Part shown: in pieces, positions 36,385 through 47,700 of the stretch
How the letters are laid out: each line of letters opens with the position of its first letter
How positions within the stretch are numbered: the stretch's first letter is position 1
From: Schistosoma mansoni
Lineage: Eukaryota; Platyhelminthes; Trematoda; Strigeidida; Schistosomatidae
Direction of reading: 5' to 3'
DNA length: 64,000 nt
NCBI RefSeq assembly: GCF_000237925.1
Contig: NC_031498.1
Span: 18,934,837 to 18,998,836 of the forward strand
Notes under the pieces: model-generated
Databases searched by the model: none
What the model saw: the letters and a program-made list of their open reading frames with translations, nothing else
Told to the model about the DNA's origin: nothing
Translations under genes and position numbers: made by a program

Positions 36385-39300
36385 CTTCGGTATACGTTTA
36401 TTTTTATTCTGTATAAATTCCATAAAGGCATCGTATCCATGTGTCTCTTTCATTTTCCCATTTAAGCTTTCTATTAGTTCCTTATATGATTTAGTTTTAA
36501 CACTGTCAAATTCACTTTTATTGTGTATCGTATTCGCACCATTATCTTTGACAACTTTCCATTGTTTGGGTGGGATAAACCATGCACCATAATGTAATCT
36601 TTCAAAATTCTGGATTATTAGTTAATAATCGAAAGAAAATAGGTAAAATACTCTTAGCGTTGGTTAAATATACGTAATGTACCTATTGAATACATCCGTC
36701 ATACTTACATGTTGTTAACTGACAATTACTTTCGATATCTCCTAGTCTTCACCCTCTTTCCATTTTTATTTAGTCGATACAACTTGTCCCAATCTTAGTA
36801 AATTAATTTATGGATTACTTAAGTTTATTTATTTAATCCGTTTTGGGCTCGGAATACAGAACTTTCACTCTATTTATACTGTTTGGTTTTAATAAACTAT
36901 ATAGTTTATATGTTGACCGATCAGCGTTAATTTTACCGGACTATCATGGATTGTTGTTCCCAACCAAGAAGCGCTTCATTTAAATGGTATTATTTCATCA
37001 TTCAACTTATATTTATATTTATAGTGCAGAAAACTTAGTAGCCTTCTGAAGCTCCCTGTTTATTTTTAGGATTTCATTTATACTGATATTAAAGAAATGT
37101 AAGATGTAAATAGCAGTTAGTTCCAACCCAATTATAAAGTTTCATTGGAGTTTCCATTAAGAAGAAAAATACTGAGATCAAATTAAGTGAACCATTAGAC
37201 ACCATTACTGACACCAGTGTAGATTCTGGATGTTTAACACTAAGAAAAAACTGAGTTGGTAACAATTACTGACACCAATCGCCAGAATTGGTTGGTGAAA
37301 TAAAGACTTTCTATTTTTCGCGGTCAGATTTCATCTGACTGTATCATTCATTCCTCGAAAGTTTATTTTCATATTATATGGATTGTTAGTACAAATAATT
37401 GAGCAATTTGAACTTTTGTGATTTGAGGCTAGTCAGATCAACAAACAGCCAACAGTTGGTTGGACTACTCTCTTTTGGTTAGCTAAGATTGTAATCTATT
37501 TGATTACCGTATTCTCAATGAGCTGATAGTAGAACCATTGAAAAGTTAGGGGTACGAGATAGATAATATAACCATTATTTGAAACTCTTAAACTTCGTGA
37601 ACACCCAACACTATAGTGGTTTCACCGACCAATTAACTGACCTATGTCAACAAATGTAGGGATCTTGATTAAGGTTCTTTAAATACTTGTAATCTAGGGT
37701 TGTAGATGATTCCATAAGCAATAGAACCCCATGACCTAGGTATCTTGAATGGTCGTGTTATCACTCACTAGTTTTTTTCAAAATTTGAGATTCATGGAAT
37801 TTCAACCTCATTTAACTTACAGTATGGATCATATATCATTCAATGTAATCTAAGAATGGCCTTCTGTATTACCGACTCAGTTTAATTCGTGGAATAAAGT
37901 ATATAACACTAGGGTACAATCATCAATAAGTAAGAGTTTATTAACACTGTGTTGTTTCTTGTTAATAGAACTAATTTATCAGGTGTAGGTTTATGAAATT
38001 GTCTTTGAACCTCACCTTTTTGTGCCAATATTCAACCGCTCAAACCAAATTAAGTCGAACCGAATTTGACTCTTGTCTACTAAAGAACTTAGTATTTAAC
38101 TTCACTAGACTAAACACAGAAGGCGTAGTTAAAAGCCAAGTAAATGGACTAGAACTTGTTTATACTGTTGTTGTTCATAAAAATAAGTGGAGGATTTCTC
38201 GCATTGTGAACAGTTTCTAAATCTCACTGGTCTAGAAGTTAGGAGTGCGATAACACATGTCTTGGGTTCAAATCCTGCGTGCGGGATTGTGGGTGTGCAC
38301 TGCTGAGTCCTACGATAAGACGAAATAAGCGCCCAGTGTTTTCGGGTTTTCAATGCTGGTCTAACATTGACCGGCTCATGATCTCAATTAAAACTTAACA
38401 ATATCCACAACCGTGTACTGATAAATCCTAATATATTTGGGAGTTAAAGACTTATATGACTTGATTTTTTTTAAAACGATTTGGGGAAATTAAAATACAA
38501 GGCCTTTTTTTGTAAGAGCCTTGGATCAGTACTCTTATAAATGAGAAAAAGCATTGAAGTTGGTGTCCTTTTAAACAGTTCTAAAACGGTTAGTGGTGCT
38601 AAATATTTTTATCTTAAGATAGTTATTTTATGGAAAGACCATAGATAGTTACCTTTTCTTGCTTTTTAGCTGCATTTGACTTAGTTATACGTGGTAAACT
38701 CTCTGAATCAGTCAAAGAATGTTTATCACAGAGTAATTTGGGTGGTTCTTTAACAGAATGTCTTAATTCATATGGTAAATTAATTAATTCAACAACATTA
38801 ATTGGTGTTGATACTGGGGGTTGAGCTTCATGTGTTCCAGCAAATAAACTTGCTAGTGTTGTTGGTTCCGGATTGTCAATTGATGAACCATCCAAATTCT
38901 TAATAAATTCACAAAATGCTAATGCTTCTTCCTTGACTGANNNNNNNNNNNNNNNNNNNNNNNNNNNNNNNNNNNNNNNNNNNNNNNNNNNNNNNNNNNN
39001 NNNNNNNNNNNNNNNNNNNNNNNNNNNNNNNNNNNNNNNNNNNNNNNNNNNNNNNNNNNNNNNNNNNNNNNNNNNNNNNNNNNNNNNNNNNNNNNNNNNN
39101 NNNNNNNNNNNNNNNNNNNNNNNNNNNNNNNNNNNNNNNNCAGGACAGGGTGGTATGGAGAATACTGGTGTGCGGCCTATGCTCCTCCTCGAGGGGTAAC
39201 AGGTGTAAGTAAGTAAGTAAGTAAGTAAGCTATTCTCGAAAAACGTTGATGAATGAATTAATTAAAAAAGAAAACAAACTAACTTCTATGAACATCTCTG

Positions 39301-42300
39301 GTTCAATGAAATCTTCATCTTCAACTTTTGATTTGATTGAGATAACTGAAGAGTTTAACTTACTATCACTTCTTTAATTTTTTTTTTCAAAAAAAGACAT
39401 AAAGGGGAAATATGAATCGTTGAATTTATCCAAGAAAATCTTATGAATTCTGATCATATTGCTTTATCTGAATTATTTTTGCAAATTATCTACATAATCA
39501 AATGATTAACTTCAAAGATAGAACCGGTAATGGAGACTTGCACATCCTAGATGCTTTAAAAAGTCAACATTCTATACCGTAAATCAGGGTGTGAAATTGG
39601 CATGTGTAACATCTCTTCTAGTTTGTGTATTTAAAAAAAATAAGAAGTCAGTTATCATTACCATCTTCCAAATTTTCAAAATGATTATTTGTCAACCATT
39701 ACCCCTTCCATGTTATTCATTTCTTCTTCATCTCCTGTCAAGTGAATGATTAGCTCTTCTCTTTCTGACGCAGATGCAGACTACTTGGTTGGGGTCCGCA
39801 CGACTATCGTAACCAATGGTTGGAGACTCTAGGTGACATGGCTCAGAATCGATCACAATGGCGTAGGTGTGTAGACTCTTTATCTTCCCTTAAACCCTAA
39901 GATTAAAATTGCTTCATAACTTCCTTCCTATACTATATCCTTATATACAATATATCTTTTATATATTATCACCAGTAATTTAACTACTTCTATGAATCCG
40001 GTGTTCATCTTGTTGTGCTCACGAGGTATGGCAACTTGGACCGATGCGTATATATGCCTGGTCCTACGTTGTAGCTGATTGACTGACTGACGTCTGATTC
40101 ATAAGTTCTTTTTTCTCTCTATTTTTCCTAAACTTTAAATTATTACACAATTGTCTTATGATATTTAGATTCTTTGGACAGTTTTTATGATATAATCTTA
40201 TTGTATTTTTCTTAAATAGATTAATACCTATATATCAAATCAGAATAAATACCACTGTACAGCTTTAGTAAATGATAATGTCGAAGAGAATATATCATTC
40301 ATTGAATTTGTTTGATTGATTCTTCAGTGGCACAATAGGTCTCATTCATTACAAGAAGGATATTTTATTTCGTTGATTTTAATTGTCTTATGAACTAGAA
40401 AAAAAGATCTGAATAATATAATGCTTCACTTAATATATGTGACATGACAGTATGTTATTATTGTTGAGTCACAATAATGGTCTAGATCCATTATGATTTC
40501 AAAGAAGAAAACAAAATGTAGCCTGTTCGTGCAGGTATTTTTCCTTCATCATGCGTTGATTTTTTAATGACTTATAAGCTGCATTAGTTCTTCAAATAAT
40601 ATTGCTTCTTATTAAGGGCTTTTCTTGGAAGACTGGCAGTGTTTGGTCATGTTGAAAGTAAAACATTTTCTGTCAATAGCACTAAACAGTTATTGCTGTA
40701 TTTTCCGATGAATTCTGATCCAACGGTCTAGAGATGTCTTATATATTGAGGTACTTGTATTTAATCTCCGTGTGTCATGACTGCTCACTACTAAAGAGTC
40801 TCAGACTAGGACAAAATAGTTATCCAGTACTTCATAGTTTTCAGTGATTCTGAGACTAAAGTTATTCAGTTACAAAAATCATCATATATAACTGATCTCC
40901 ACGATCCAATCAATTCATATTAATCATAAATTACCATAAATTTAACTTACATTAAACCACCATTTGATGGATTAGATAACTTCATCCCTGTTTTATTTTG
41001 AACATTTTCATGAATATTCTGATGTTTTGCTATTTTAATCAAATCTATCAGTCTTTCTTTATGTGGCCGATCTAACAAATCAATTACTGTCTTCGAAACC
41101 TTGATCATAAGTATAAAACAAACATTCAAAATGTTTAACTGATTAGAAAGTTGTAGCTTAGGAACATAACTTCTAATCACTTAAGCCATGGATTTGGAGA
41201 CCTTTCTCATTTAATAAAACTTAATTGATTTTATTGTTTGAAGTAGTTTTACCTAAAAGGTCAGCGGGATATTAATTCTACTTCATAAATCTGTTATTGA
41301 TTATTGAGTTGAACTCATAATTTATAGTCGTTTAACATCGATCAGTTCATGATCTCAACTAAAATTCAACAATCTACCCGAAGTTTTTGCTGATGACTTC
41401 ATCATAGTAATAAGTATAAGATCAATATTGGGGATTGTAGTATTTTCACAATTGGAATCACGAGTCGATCTAAGCTAGATCACCATTGAAAACCTGGAAG
41501 CACTGGACATCTGTTTCGTCCTAGTATGGATCTCCTCAGCAGCGCATATTCACATTCCCGCGCGTGGGACTCAAACCCAAGGCCTTTAGCCTAGCGTGCG
41601 TATTCCAGTCGAGTTATTGTCTAACCTTAATCAATCCATGATCTTGTTTCTATATTTCCTAAGGTGGTCTTGCTTAGATCGACTATTGATTTCAGCTGTG
41701 AAAACATGAGTTCATTATGTTTCAGNNNNNNNNNNNNNNNNNNNNNNNNNNNNNNNNNNNNNNNNNNNNNNNNNNNNNNNNNNNNNNNNNNNNNNNNNNN
41801 NNNNNNNNNNNNNNNNNNNNNNNNNNNNNNNNNNNNNNNNNNNNNNNNNNNNNNNNNNNNNNNNNNNNNNNNNNNNNNNNNNNNNNNNNNNNNNNNNNNN
41901 NNNNNNNNNNNNNNNNNNNNNNNNNTGGGGAATTTCTGAAAAAAACGTGGAATAAATCGTCACGCGAATGAAATACACCTGTGATTCGGTACGCGTTTGT
42001 GTGGGCTTTAGAGCCCATAAAGTTGCTGTTCGACGAAATATCAATTAGCTGCAGCCTACGTGAATCGACTAGCAATTCATAGTGCTGTAGGAAATCGATA
42101 CCGAGTATAGCTGTGGGAACATCGGCAATGATGAACGTCCACAGATACTGTCGTCGGTTGCTCAGGTTGACCGTAAGTTGTCGTGTACCATAGGTGGGAA
42201 TGACTGAGCCATTCGCAGCGCGTAGTCGAAGCATAGTGGCTTGAGACTTACTGTTACCGATAGGTACGACAGAAACTTGGGCACCCGTATCCACAAGGTA

Positions 42301-43428
42301 CCTAGCGTTGGTGCGATAATCGTGCACATAAAATAAACGGCCAACCTGAGGTGAAGTGCCGGCGAGTATGGCCGCATTTACTCGCCGGCTGTGAAGTTTC
42401 CCGCCTTGTATGAGCAGGGAGCTCGACAATGACGGGCACCGGCTCCGAAAGCACGGTGGAACCAGCACCAACCTGGACTCGCTTCCGAAACCGCCTTCTG
42501 GCGTGGCTTGGAAGATGCCCGCTTGGGGCGAGTCGTTACGGCTTTTCGAGATTGTGACCTGGGTCGGGGGGCGTAGGGGGCTGGCACTTTTGAGCGATCT
42601 CGGAAAGTGAGACGAGTATGGATACATCTGTCCCTATCCCCATGAGCCGGAGGTCGTCTAGCATCGAGATCACATTTGTTTGCATTAGATAACTAGAAGG
42701 TGACTAAATATACATGACAATCTAGGTCACAATAATCATCCAACATACATCAAAATCTGAATAATTATATTATTGCTTCATCGGCTTATAGAAGGGGACT
42801 AACATGGTTAACTACTATTCAGTCCTAATTTAATTATCTAATGTTGCTGTGGTATTTGTAATAACTGATGATTCCTTTGTACTTCATTGAGCTCTGATTA
42901 CGAATTTCAAATACAATACGTTCAATAACATCCTCAAACCCCAATCTTTCACATAATGCTTATACTCCTACTACTTCTCTCACTATGGGATTTAAATCGA
43001 CAACTGCATCTCTGTGCTAATGTGGTATGGCAACTCGAACTGATGTACGTACGTACGAAGTTCTACGTTGTGAATGACTGACTGTGACCATCTAGTTCTA
43101 CATACTTTTAACTTACACTATTTCTGGAATTCTTAGTTAGCACGGTAATTCGTATACCTCTAATTATCATAGTTGAGATTAAATATTAATACAAACGTAC
43201 ATATAATGTTAATTTATTGATGTTATTAAACAAACTTACGGAAAGAGGTAAATACTGAAGTAAGTAGGGAAATAATAATAAAGGATGCTTCAATAACTTG
43301 CTTTCCAATTCATCTAGCTTTGAAGGTAGATTTTTATTATAATTATTGTGTTGTTTAATATACTGGTCCCGGGAACATTTGAAATTTTTTTCTTTGTCGA
43401 TTATGACTGGTCCTACTGATTGAACAGA
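36385..43428 (-). CDS. FAM47-like protein gene, partial (four exons seen)
   Basis: Minus-strand exons are 43240-43428 (63 codons), 40951-41099, at least 38653-38940 (its start is in the assembly gap), and 36385-36609 (75 codons). The joins 43240/41099 and 38653/36609 are both phase 0, with GTAAGT/GTAACT donors and CAG/AAG acceptors; 36385 ends at a GTGAG donor, so more exons follow. Landmarks are ELESKLLKHPLLLFPYL in the first, VSKTVIDLLD opening the second, EALAFCEFI and INVVELINLPYELRHS in the third, and LHYGAWFIPPKQWK in the fourth. These resemble, from memory, blocks of FAM47 proteins, whose function is poorly known. The first and last exons of the gene are unseen. The introns hold SINEs, RTE tails and a gypsy fragment. 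Confidence 0.6.
38222..38405 (+). repeat. SINE family II copy in a FAM47-like intron
   Basis: A tRNA-like head with GGGTTCAAATCC, then a hammerhead-like region in which a deletion has turned CTGAGGAGTCC into CTGAGTCC. Helix I (GCACTG with CAGTGT) still pairs. The 3' tail GGTCTAACATTGACCGGCTC is kept. The ribozyme is inactive by inspection. Confidence 0.7.
38941..39140. other. Assembly gap (200 N)
   Basis: Exactly 200 Ns. Hides the 5' end of a FAM47-like exon and the start of an SR2-like fragment. Confidence 0.99.
39141..39229 (+). mobile_element. SR2-like RTE 3' terminus with (GTAA)n tail
   Basis: Emerges from the gap at CAGGACAGGGTGG and ends in AACAGGTGTAAGTAAGTAAG and further GTAA units. 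Same terminus as the copies at 2440 and 50597. Confidence 0.85.
39768..40092 (+). mobile_element. RTE-A 3' end insertion
   Basis: Starts in the ORF2 C-terminus (GATGCAGACTAC, TGGTTGGGGTCCGC) and continues through the 3' UTR to GATTGACTGACTGACG. It is 5'-truncated and lies in an intron of the FAM47-like gene. Confidence 0.88.
41325..41390 (+). repeat. SINE family II tail fragment
   Basis: Only the 3' tail (TTTAACATCGATCAGTTCAT, then CTCAAC) remains, 50 bp before an inverted full copy. Confidence 0.6.
41440..41655 (-). repeat. SINE family II copy with the best-preserved hammerhead
   Basis: Minus-strand copy with a tRNA-like head (B box GGTTTGAGTCC near 41565-41585), hammerhead core and both terminal arms (about 41445-41482 and 41622-41647, imperfect inverted repeats). 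Confidence 0.75.
41500..41545 (-). ncRNA. Hammerhead ribozyme, SINE family II
   Basis: On the minus strand, helix I is GCGCTG (41545-41540) with CAGTGC (41505-41500), six pairs including one G-U. Core CTGAGGA is at 41539-41533 and GAAA at 41517-41514. The GTC triplet is at 41508-41506, so cleavage would follow 41506. Helix III is two pairs around a 4-nt loop. Helix II has a single bulged A (GATCC against GGAC). All invariant core positions fit CUGANGA...GAAA...NUH, with N7 = G. Confidence 0.7.
41726..41925. other. Assembly gap (200 N)
   Basis: Exactly 200 Ns; truncates the gypsy fragment on its 3' side. Open frames across it are meaningless. Confidence 0.99.
41926..42670 (-). pseudogene. Ty3/gypsy gag-pro fragment (CsRn1/Boudicca-like)
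   Basis: Two overlapping minus-strand frames. The gag frame ends at 42378 and carries a basic region, then CWFHRAFGAGARHCRAPC (C-x2-H-x9-C-x3-C). This is the unusual CHCC gag box known from the CsRn1/Boudicca clade rather than CCHC. The pro frame, -1 relative to gag, continues with YLVDTGAQVSVVPI (aspartic protease active site DTG) and a flap/ILGIDFL segment, up to the assembly gap. No stops interrupt the visible frames, so this copy may be young. RT, integrase and LTRs are not visible. It sits in an intron of the FAM47-like gene, same strand. Confidence 0.85.
42338..42402 (-). promoter_or_regulatory. -1 ribosomal frameshift signal at gag-pro junction
   Basis: On the minus strand the heptamer G GGA AAC is at 42402-42396, in the gag reading frame. 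A 6-nt spacer follows. An 11-bp perfect stem pairs 42389-42379 with 42368-42358. The 10-nt loop (42378-42369) contains CGGCCA (42374-42369), complementary to TGGCCG at 42343-42338, allowing a 6-bp second stem. The gag TAA (42380-42378) lies at the end of the stem's 5' arm and the start of the loop. Slipping one base back continues into the protease frame. Confidence 0.88.
42862..43170. repeat. Dispersed repeat R5, split by an RTE-A tail
   Basis: The first half, 42862-42935 (ACGAATTTCAAATACAATACGT), and second half, 43085-43170 (ATCTAGTTCTACAT, TTAGTTAGCAC, AATTATCATAG), are contiguous in the copy at 24030-24190. Confidence 0.6.
42998..43083 (+). mobile_element. RTE-A 3' tail remnant
   Basis: CTAATGTGGTATGGCAACTC, then GAACTGATG, TCTACGTTG and GACTGACTG, matching the end of the RTE-A 3' UTR, diverged. 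Confidence 0.65.
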
Positions 43429-43429
43429 C

Positions 43430-44480
43430 TGTTAAGGAGAATATAAACATGATTAACGTGAGATGTTATGGTTATTTGAATCACCAACATTCTAATCAGT
43501 AATTGACCAAAAGAAAACTTTTGGAATGTCATATTGTTTCTATATATGCCTTTCAGGAGTAAGTGTAGTAGCTAGGCTTCGAGATAATACCTTATGTTTC
43601 GTTTATCAACCACTTTGATAACCGTTATCATGTAAATCCCAACGATGTAAGGGCTCAGATGGCAAAATGAAGCGGCGACTACAGCTTATCATTGGACAGA
43701 GCGGATAACAACGTTACAAGCACATCGAACGAGTTGGAGAAGAGAGGCTAATGTGTGTGAGCGGACGAATACAGAGGTAGATTTAGAGTCAAATCCGATC
43801 AAGGCGCAGCGAGGCGAGGTGAAGCGAAAGCAATTAATAAAATTCAAGCACATATATATGGAGAGGTGAATGATTCATCAAGCGATTAACACTTAAGGTG
43901 GAGTGAGGAATATGTGCGTAGGCTGTCGTATGTGATCAAGCCTACACGTTTATACGGACATGATAGTGATCATAATCACACAAAGAAACAGACAAATTAT
44001 TACTGTTCGAATAATACCGTCTGTTAAATAATTTAATAAAAGGACTCGACAAAATTAACTGTAGGCGAGTTGCTATATGAGCATAAGCTTGTATCATATT
44101 TCCAAAGCTGACATCAACTACTTATTTGAAAAACATTTTGTAACTTTTTTAGTCAGTTGAAGAGAGCTCTACCCAAGGAAGTTAGTCTCATTTCGAACTC
44201 ACGAGATTCTAGCCTCAACGTTAATCCACTTAGCTTATCGCGTCAAGGTCCTAATCTAGATTGAGATAAGTTATTTTCTGTATATTAGTGGGTAGACAGA
44301 TTACGGATGTAACAATGTATCACGATAGTTTCTTTGTACATTATTGACTAACAAATTCAACTTGCAAAATGCAATGCCTTCAATTGTGCTCGGTGCTTTC
44401 TTTATGAGGTGTGTATAAGTCTATTCGTGACCACTAGAGTACGGACTGGACAGTTCTAGCATACCAAATTCTGCTACTTC
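43430..44480. other. Stretch upstream of the FAM47-like exon
   Basis: 43640-43960 is purine-rich and less AT-rich than its surroundings; I cannot assign it. A weak tRNA-like (SINE) trace on the minus strand lies at about 44170-44250. Earlier FAM47-like exons may lie in or beyond this stretch, unseen. Confidence 0.4.
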
Positions 44481-44486
44481 TATGGT

Positions 44487-44775
44487 GAACAAGAACACCA
44501 GTGGGGACAACCGAATGTATTTGAATACAAAATCACAGAACGTCTTAGTAAAATCTGAGATTCATACGGTAAATACATCATTTGCAAAATGTCAAACAAT
44601 CGTCTCAGACTTGATTGTTCCTTCGTTTTCACATCAGTGATTCTCTGTTCTCATTCTCTTTTCTTCGATTTTCTTAACCTTCTGCCACCAGACATTTCAC
44701 TTTTGACCGATGATACATACTACTTATATCTGTCGACATCAGTGGCATACACCACACTTCTCATTACACTAATAC
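44487..44775 (+). repeat. Dispersed repeat R3, copy 3
   Basis: Aligns with 7020-7325 and 14238-14512: GAACACCAGTGGGGACAAC, AAAATCTGA, CTTCTGCCACCAGACATTTC, and the end around CTACTTATAT...GTCGACATCAGTGG. The short frame at 44589-44804 is repeat-derived. Confidence 0.7.
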
Positions 44776-44799
44776 CAATTACTTCCGTTTTGTTTGGTT

Positions 44800-47700
44800 C
44801 TTAATTGTAACTCATATTTGTCGTTCGGGTTATAATGATAATAATAATGATAAAAATGGTAATAATCGTAGCTTTATTATTTATGGTATGCAATTGTATG
44901 TGCTAATAACTACATATTTCAGTGATGTATATATGAAATCAAATTTCTAACACTAACCTATCAAAAACCGTAAAAATTACCAGTGGAAAACATATGAAAT
45001 GTAATCAGTATTGTAGTGGTTTAGTGATTCGGACAAGTATGCAACTTAGGTGTACCATTATAAATAACCAAAAAAATACTTGACGGGAATCATTGTGCTA
45101 AGTAAACTAAGATTGGTGTACATAAAACCTAAATAGTTACTTTCACATTTACAAGATCCGGTTAATTATACGTTCTTATTGGATTCTATACGGTTCAAGA
45201 GGATAGTAACGGTTTAACATAAGTTTCATGTTGAAATTTGAATAGACGGAAGGACTTCTTAGTATTGTACATTCATGACTGTTAGGGATCAAATAGTAAA
45301 CCTCCAGACCTGGTCATGAAAGCTTTTCGATTGTAACCACTGAGTTAGTATCCAAAATATGCACCTGTTTTGTGCATTTTCATATTCTGTACATTTAACA
45401 CTAAACAATTGTACTTGTTGTTCAAGTGTATTACTTTGGACACACGTTAATTGACTTCCTTCCGTTTTAAATGCAACATATCACGACATTGTACCTGCTC
45501 CTCAATAAATACACTCTAACATACACCTGCATCGTTCTGCTATGTTTGCAAATATGTTAAATGAATTATTAATTGAATATCATCTGCGTTTATAGACAAT
45601 TGTGATGCTCTTATTACATTCTACGTTGGTAAATCTACTGGAGCCATATCGTCCACATTGGAATTATTAATCTTCTATAATTGTGGATTATCGGTACCAA
45701 ACTCAATCGAACACGCAACAGCCAGTCAATTTAAGTAACGTCCCCTAACTTTTATTTGTGTGTTATTAACTTATAAACTGTTTATTGTTGTATAAACTTA
45801 TGGACGTAATATTTTGTTATTGCCGTTTTGGTTAACATACTTTTTGGTCCGCCACAAGCTTTTGTTTTGATAGGATATTCTGAGGTCGTTTGATAACACG
45901 TAAGTGATATTGTGAAAAGTACGAATATGAAATACTTAATTTCTCCTCAAATATGGAAAAACAGTATTCTTGGTTACTTTTCATTTAATTATTACTTTAT
46001 ATTGGTTAGAACATTGGTTATTTATTATTAGATGTAAAGTTATCACATTCAACAATGAACTTTGAAGTATTACATATACATCAGTGTTGGATAATTGATT
46101 GTGTGTTAGCTCTCTGCTTTCGATATTTAGGAAAGCTAGGTACAATTCCTCAGTTTTGGTCTTCATTTCCTTAATCGTACTGTTTGATAAACGGTAGGTC
46201 AGCTGTGTAAAGCCATTTAACACTTGAGAAGATATTTCAGACTAGGACGTTCTGAGAGTTAGATTGTAACTCACATGTACGAATACAGATCTTTAGACGT
46301 ACTGTGGTGTTATGGGAGGGAAAATTTCAAAATTCGCGAAATCTAATATATGCCAGAATTAAGGCAGTCAGGGAAGACCACGTAAGTGGGATGTCAATGG
46401 TAACTGGATGGAAATTCCGTTGTACTCAGGACTCCTCAGCCATACGTATTTCAGCTGCTTAGATCCTCTAGCCCAGGATGCAATTGATTTATGATTGCCT
46501 CATTTTATTCAATGTCAATTTGTCACGATAAAATTAGAATATATTGTTGTTGAGAGAGTATATTGTGTTGGTAAGAACTAAGGTTAAGGCTTTGTTCAGA
46601 TCAGTTCATGGCAAACTTGACAAAGTATTAATAGTTTATTTAGTCTCTGATAGTCAAAGTTAGGATCCGTTACTGTATATACTGTATTTGGTGTAATAAG
46701 GAGTATTTCCAGGGATTAGTATATGGTTCGTTGTCATTATGGTTTAATGTAGAGCAACTATTCAGGCAACGTTGGAAGAAAATTTTTGTTTATTTGATGA
46801 TAAAAATAATGCGATTTTTTAATGAACCAATGGTTTCTTTGTACTGATGACTGTTTTGATCTTGAATTCCAAATACAGTACATTTGTTCGTGCTCATCTA
46901 ATACTTCTTGACTAAATTGAGTTATTCCCGGGATTACTAGTTCATACCATAATTCAAATACTTCAAATCATCACAAATAACCACTTGTCTGTAACGGTGG
47001 CGCTTACATTGTCTGAATCGAATTTCTGGACTGTGAAAACTTCTTGATCATGAATAATATTCAGATCTGACTAAAATAGTTGTGGCTAAAGCATTCCGGA
47101 TTAATGGATCAGTCTAGTGAATGTGACATTCATAAAGTTATTTTGTGCTTCAACCTAAATGCTACTGTCGAATTGCAGTTTGAGTGTGTGACTAATATGT
47201 GCGGTTCTAGTGTGAACTCACCTTCTCATAAATAACTGGATTATATTTCATCAGCCAAGTAACAGATTATCATTCATTTGGTCTCATATACATCATGAGT
47301 CATTACTTTCTAGTAAATTAAGTTCTATCATATGAGATCTGCTTTATGGAAAATACCAGTATAGTTGATTAGATTTACTGTCGATTTTGAAACTGCATTA
47401 AAGAGCGTTAGAATTAGTCTAAACTAGCTAACATACAATAAGATCTTATGCGCGATGTCTTCATTAAACTATTGTCTTAATTTATGACGATATGACAGTT
47501 TGCTCCTTGTATATGTAAAATGGGATTTCATGTTGATTATTCCTGATTTTTCCGTATGTCTGTGAATTTAATCTGTTTTGTAGCACCCGTTTCGTGACCC
47601 TGTAGAGAAATAAGATCACCATGCTTGTGTACAGTATATTATAAACTTGGTATCTGAGTTATAATAATACTCTGAGGAAAAACTTCTCAACGGTCGAGCT

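Noticed and set aside
41664-42044. Open frames running through the N gap
   Set aside because: The Ns remove stops artificially; no real sequence supports them.
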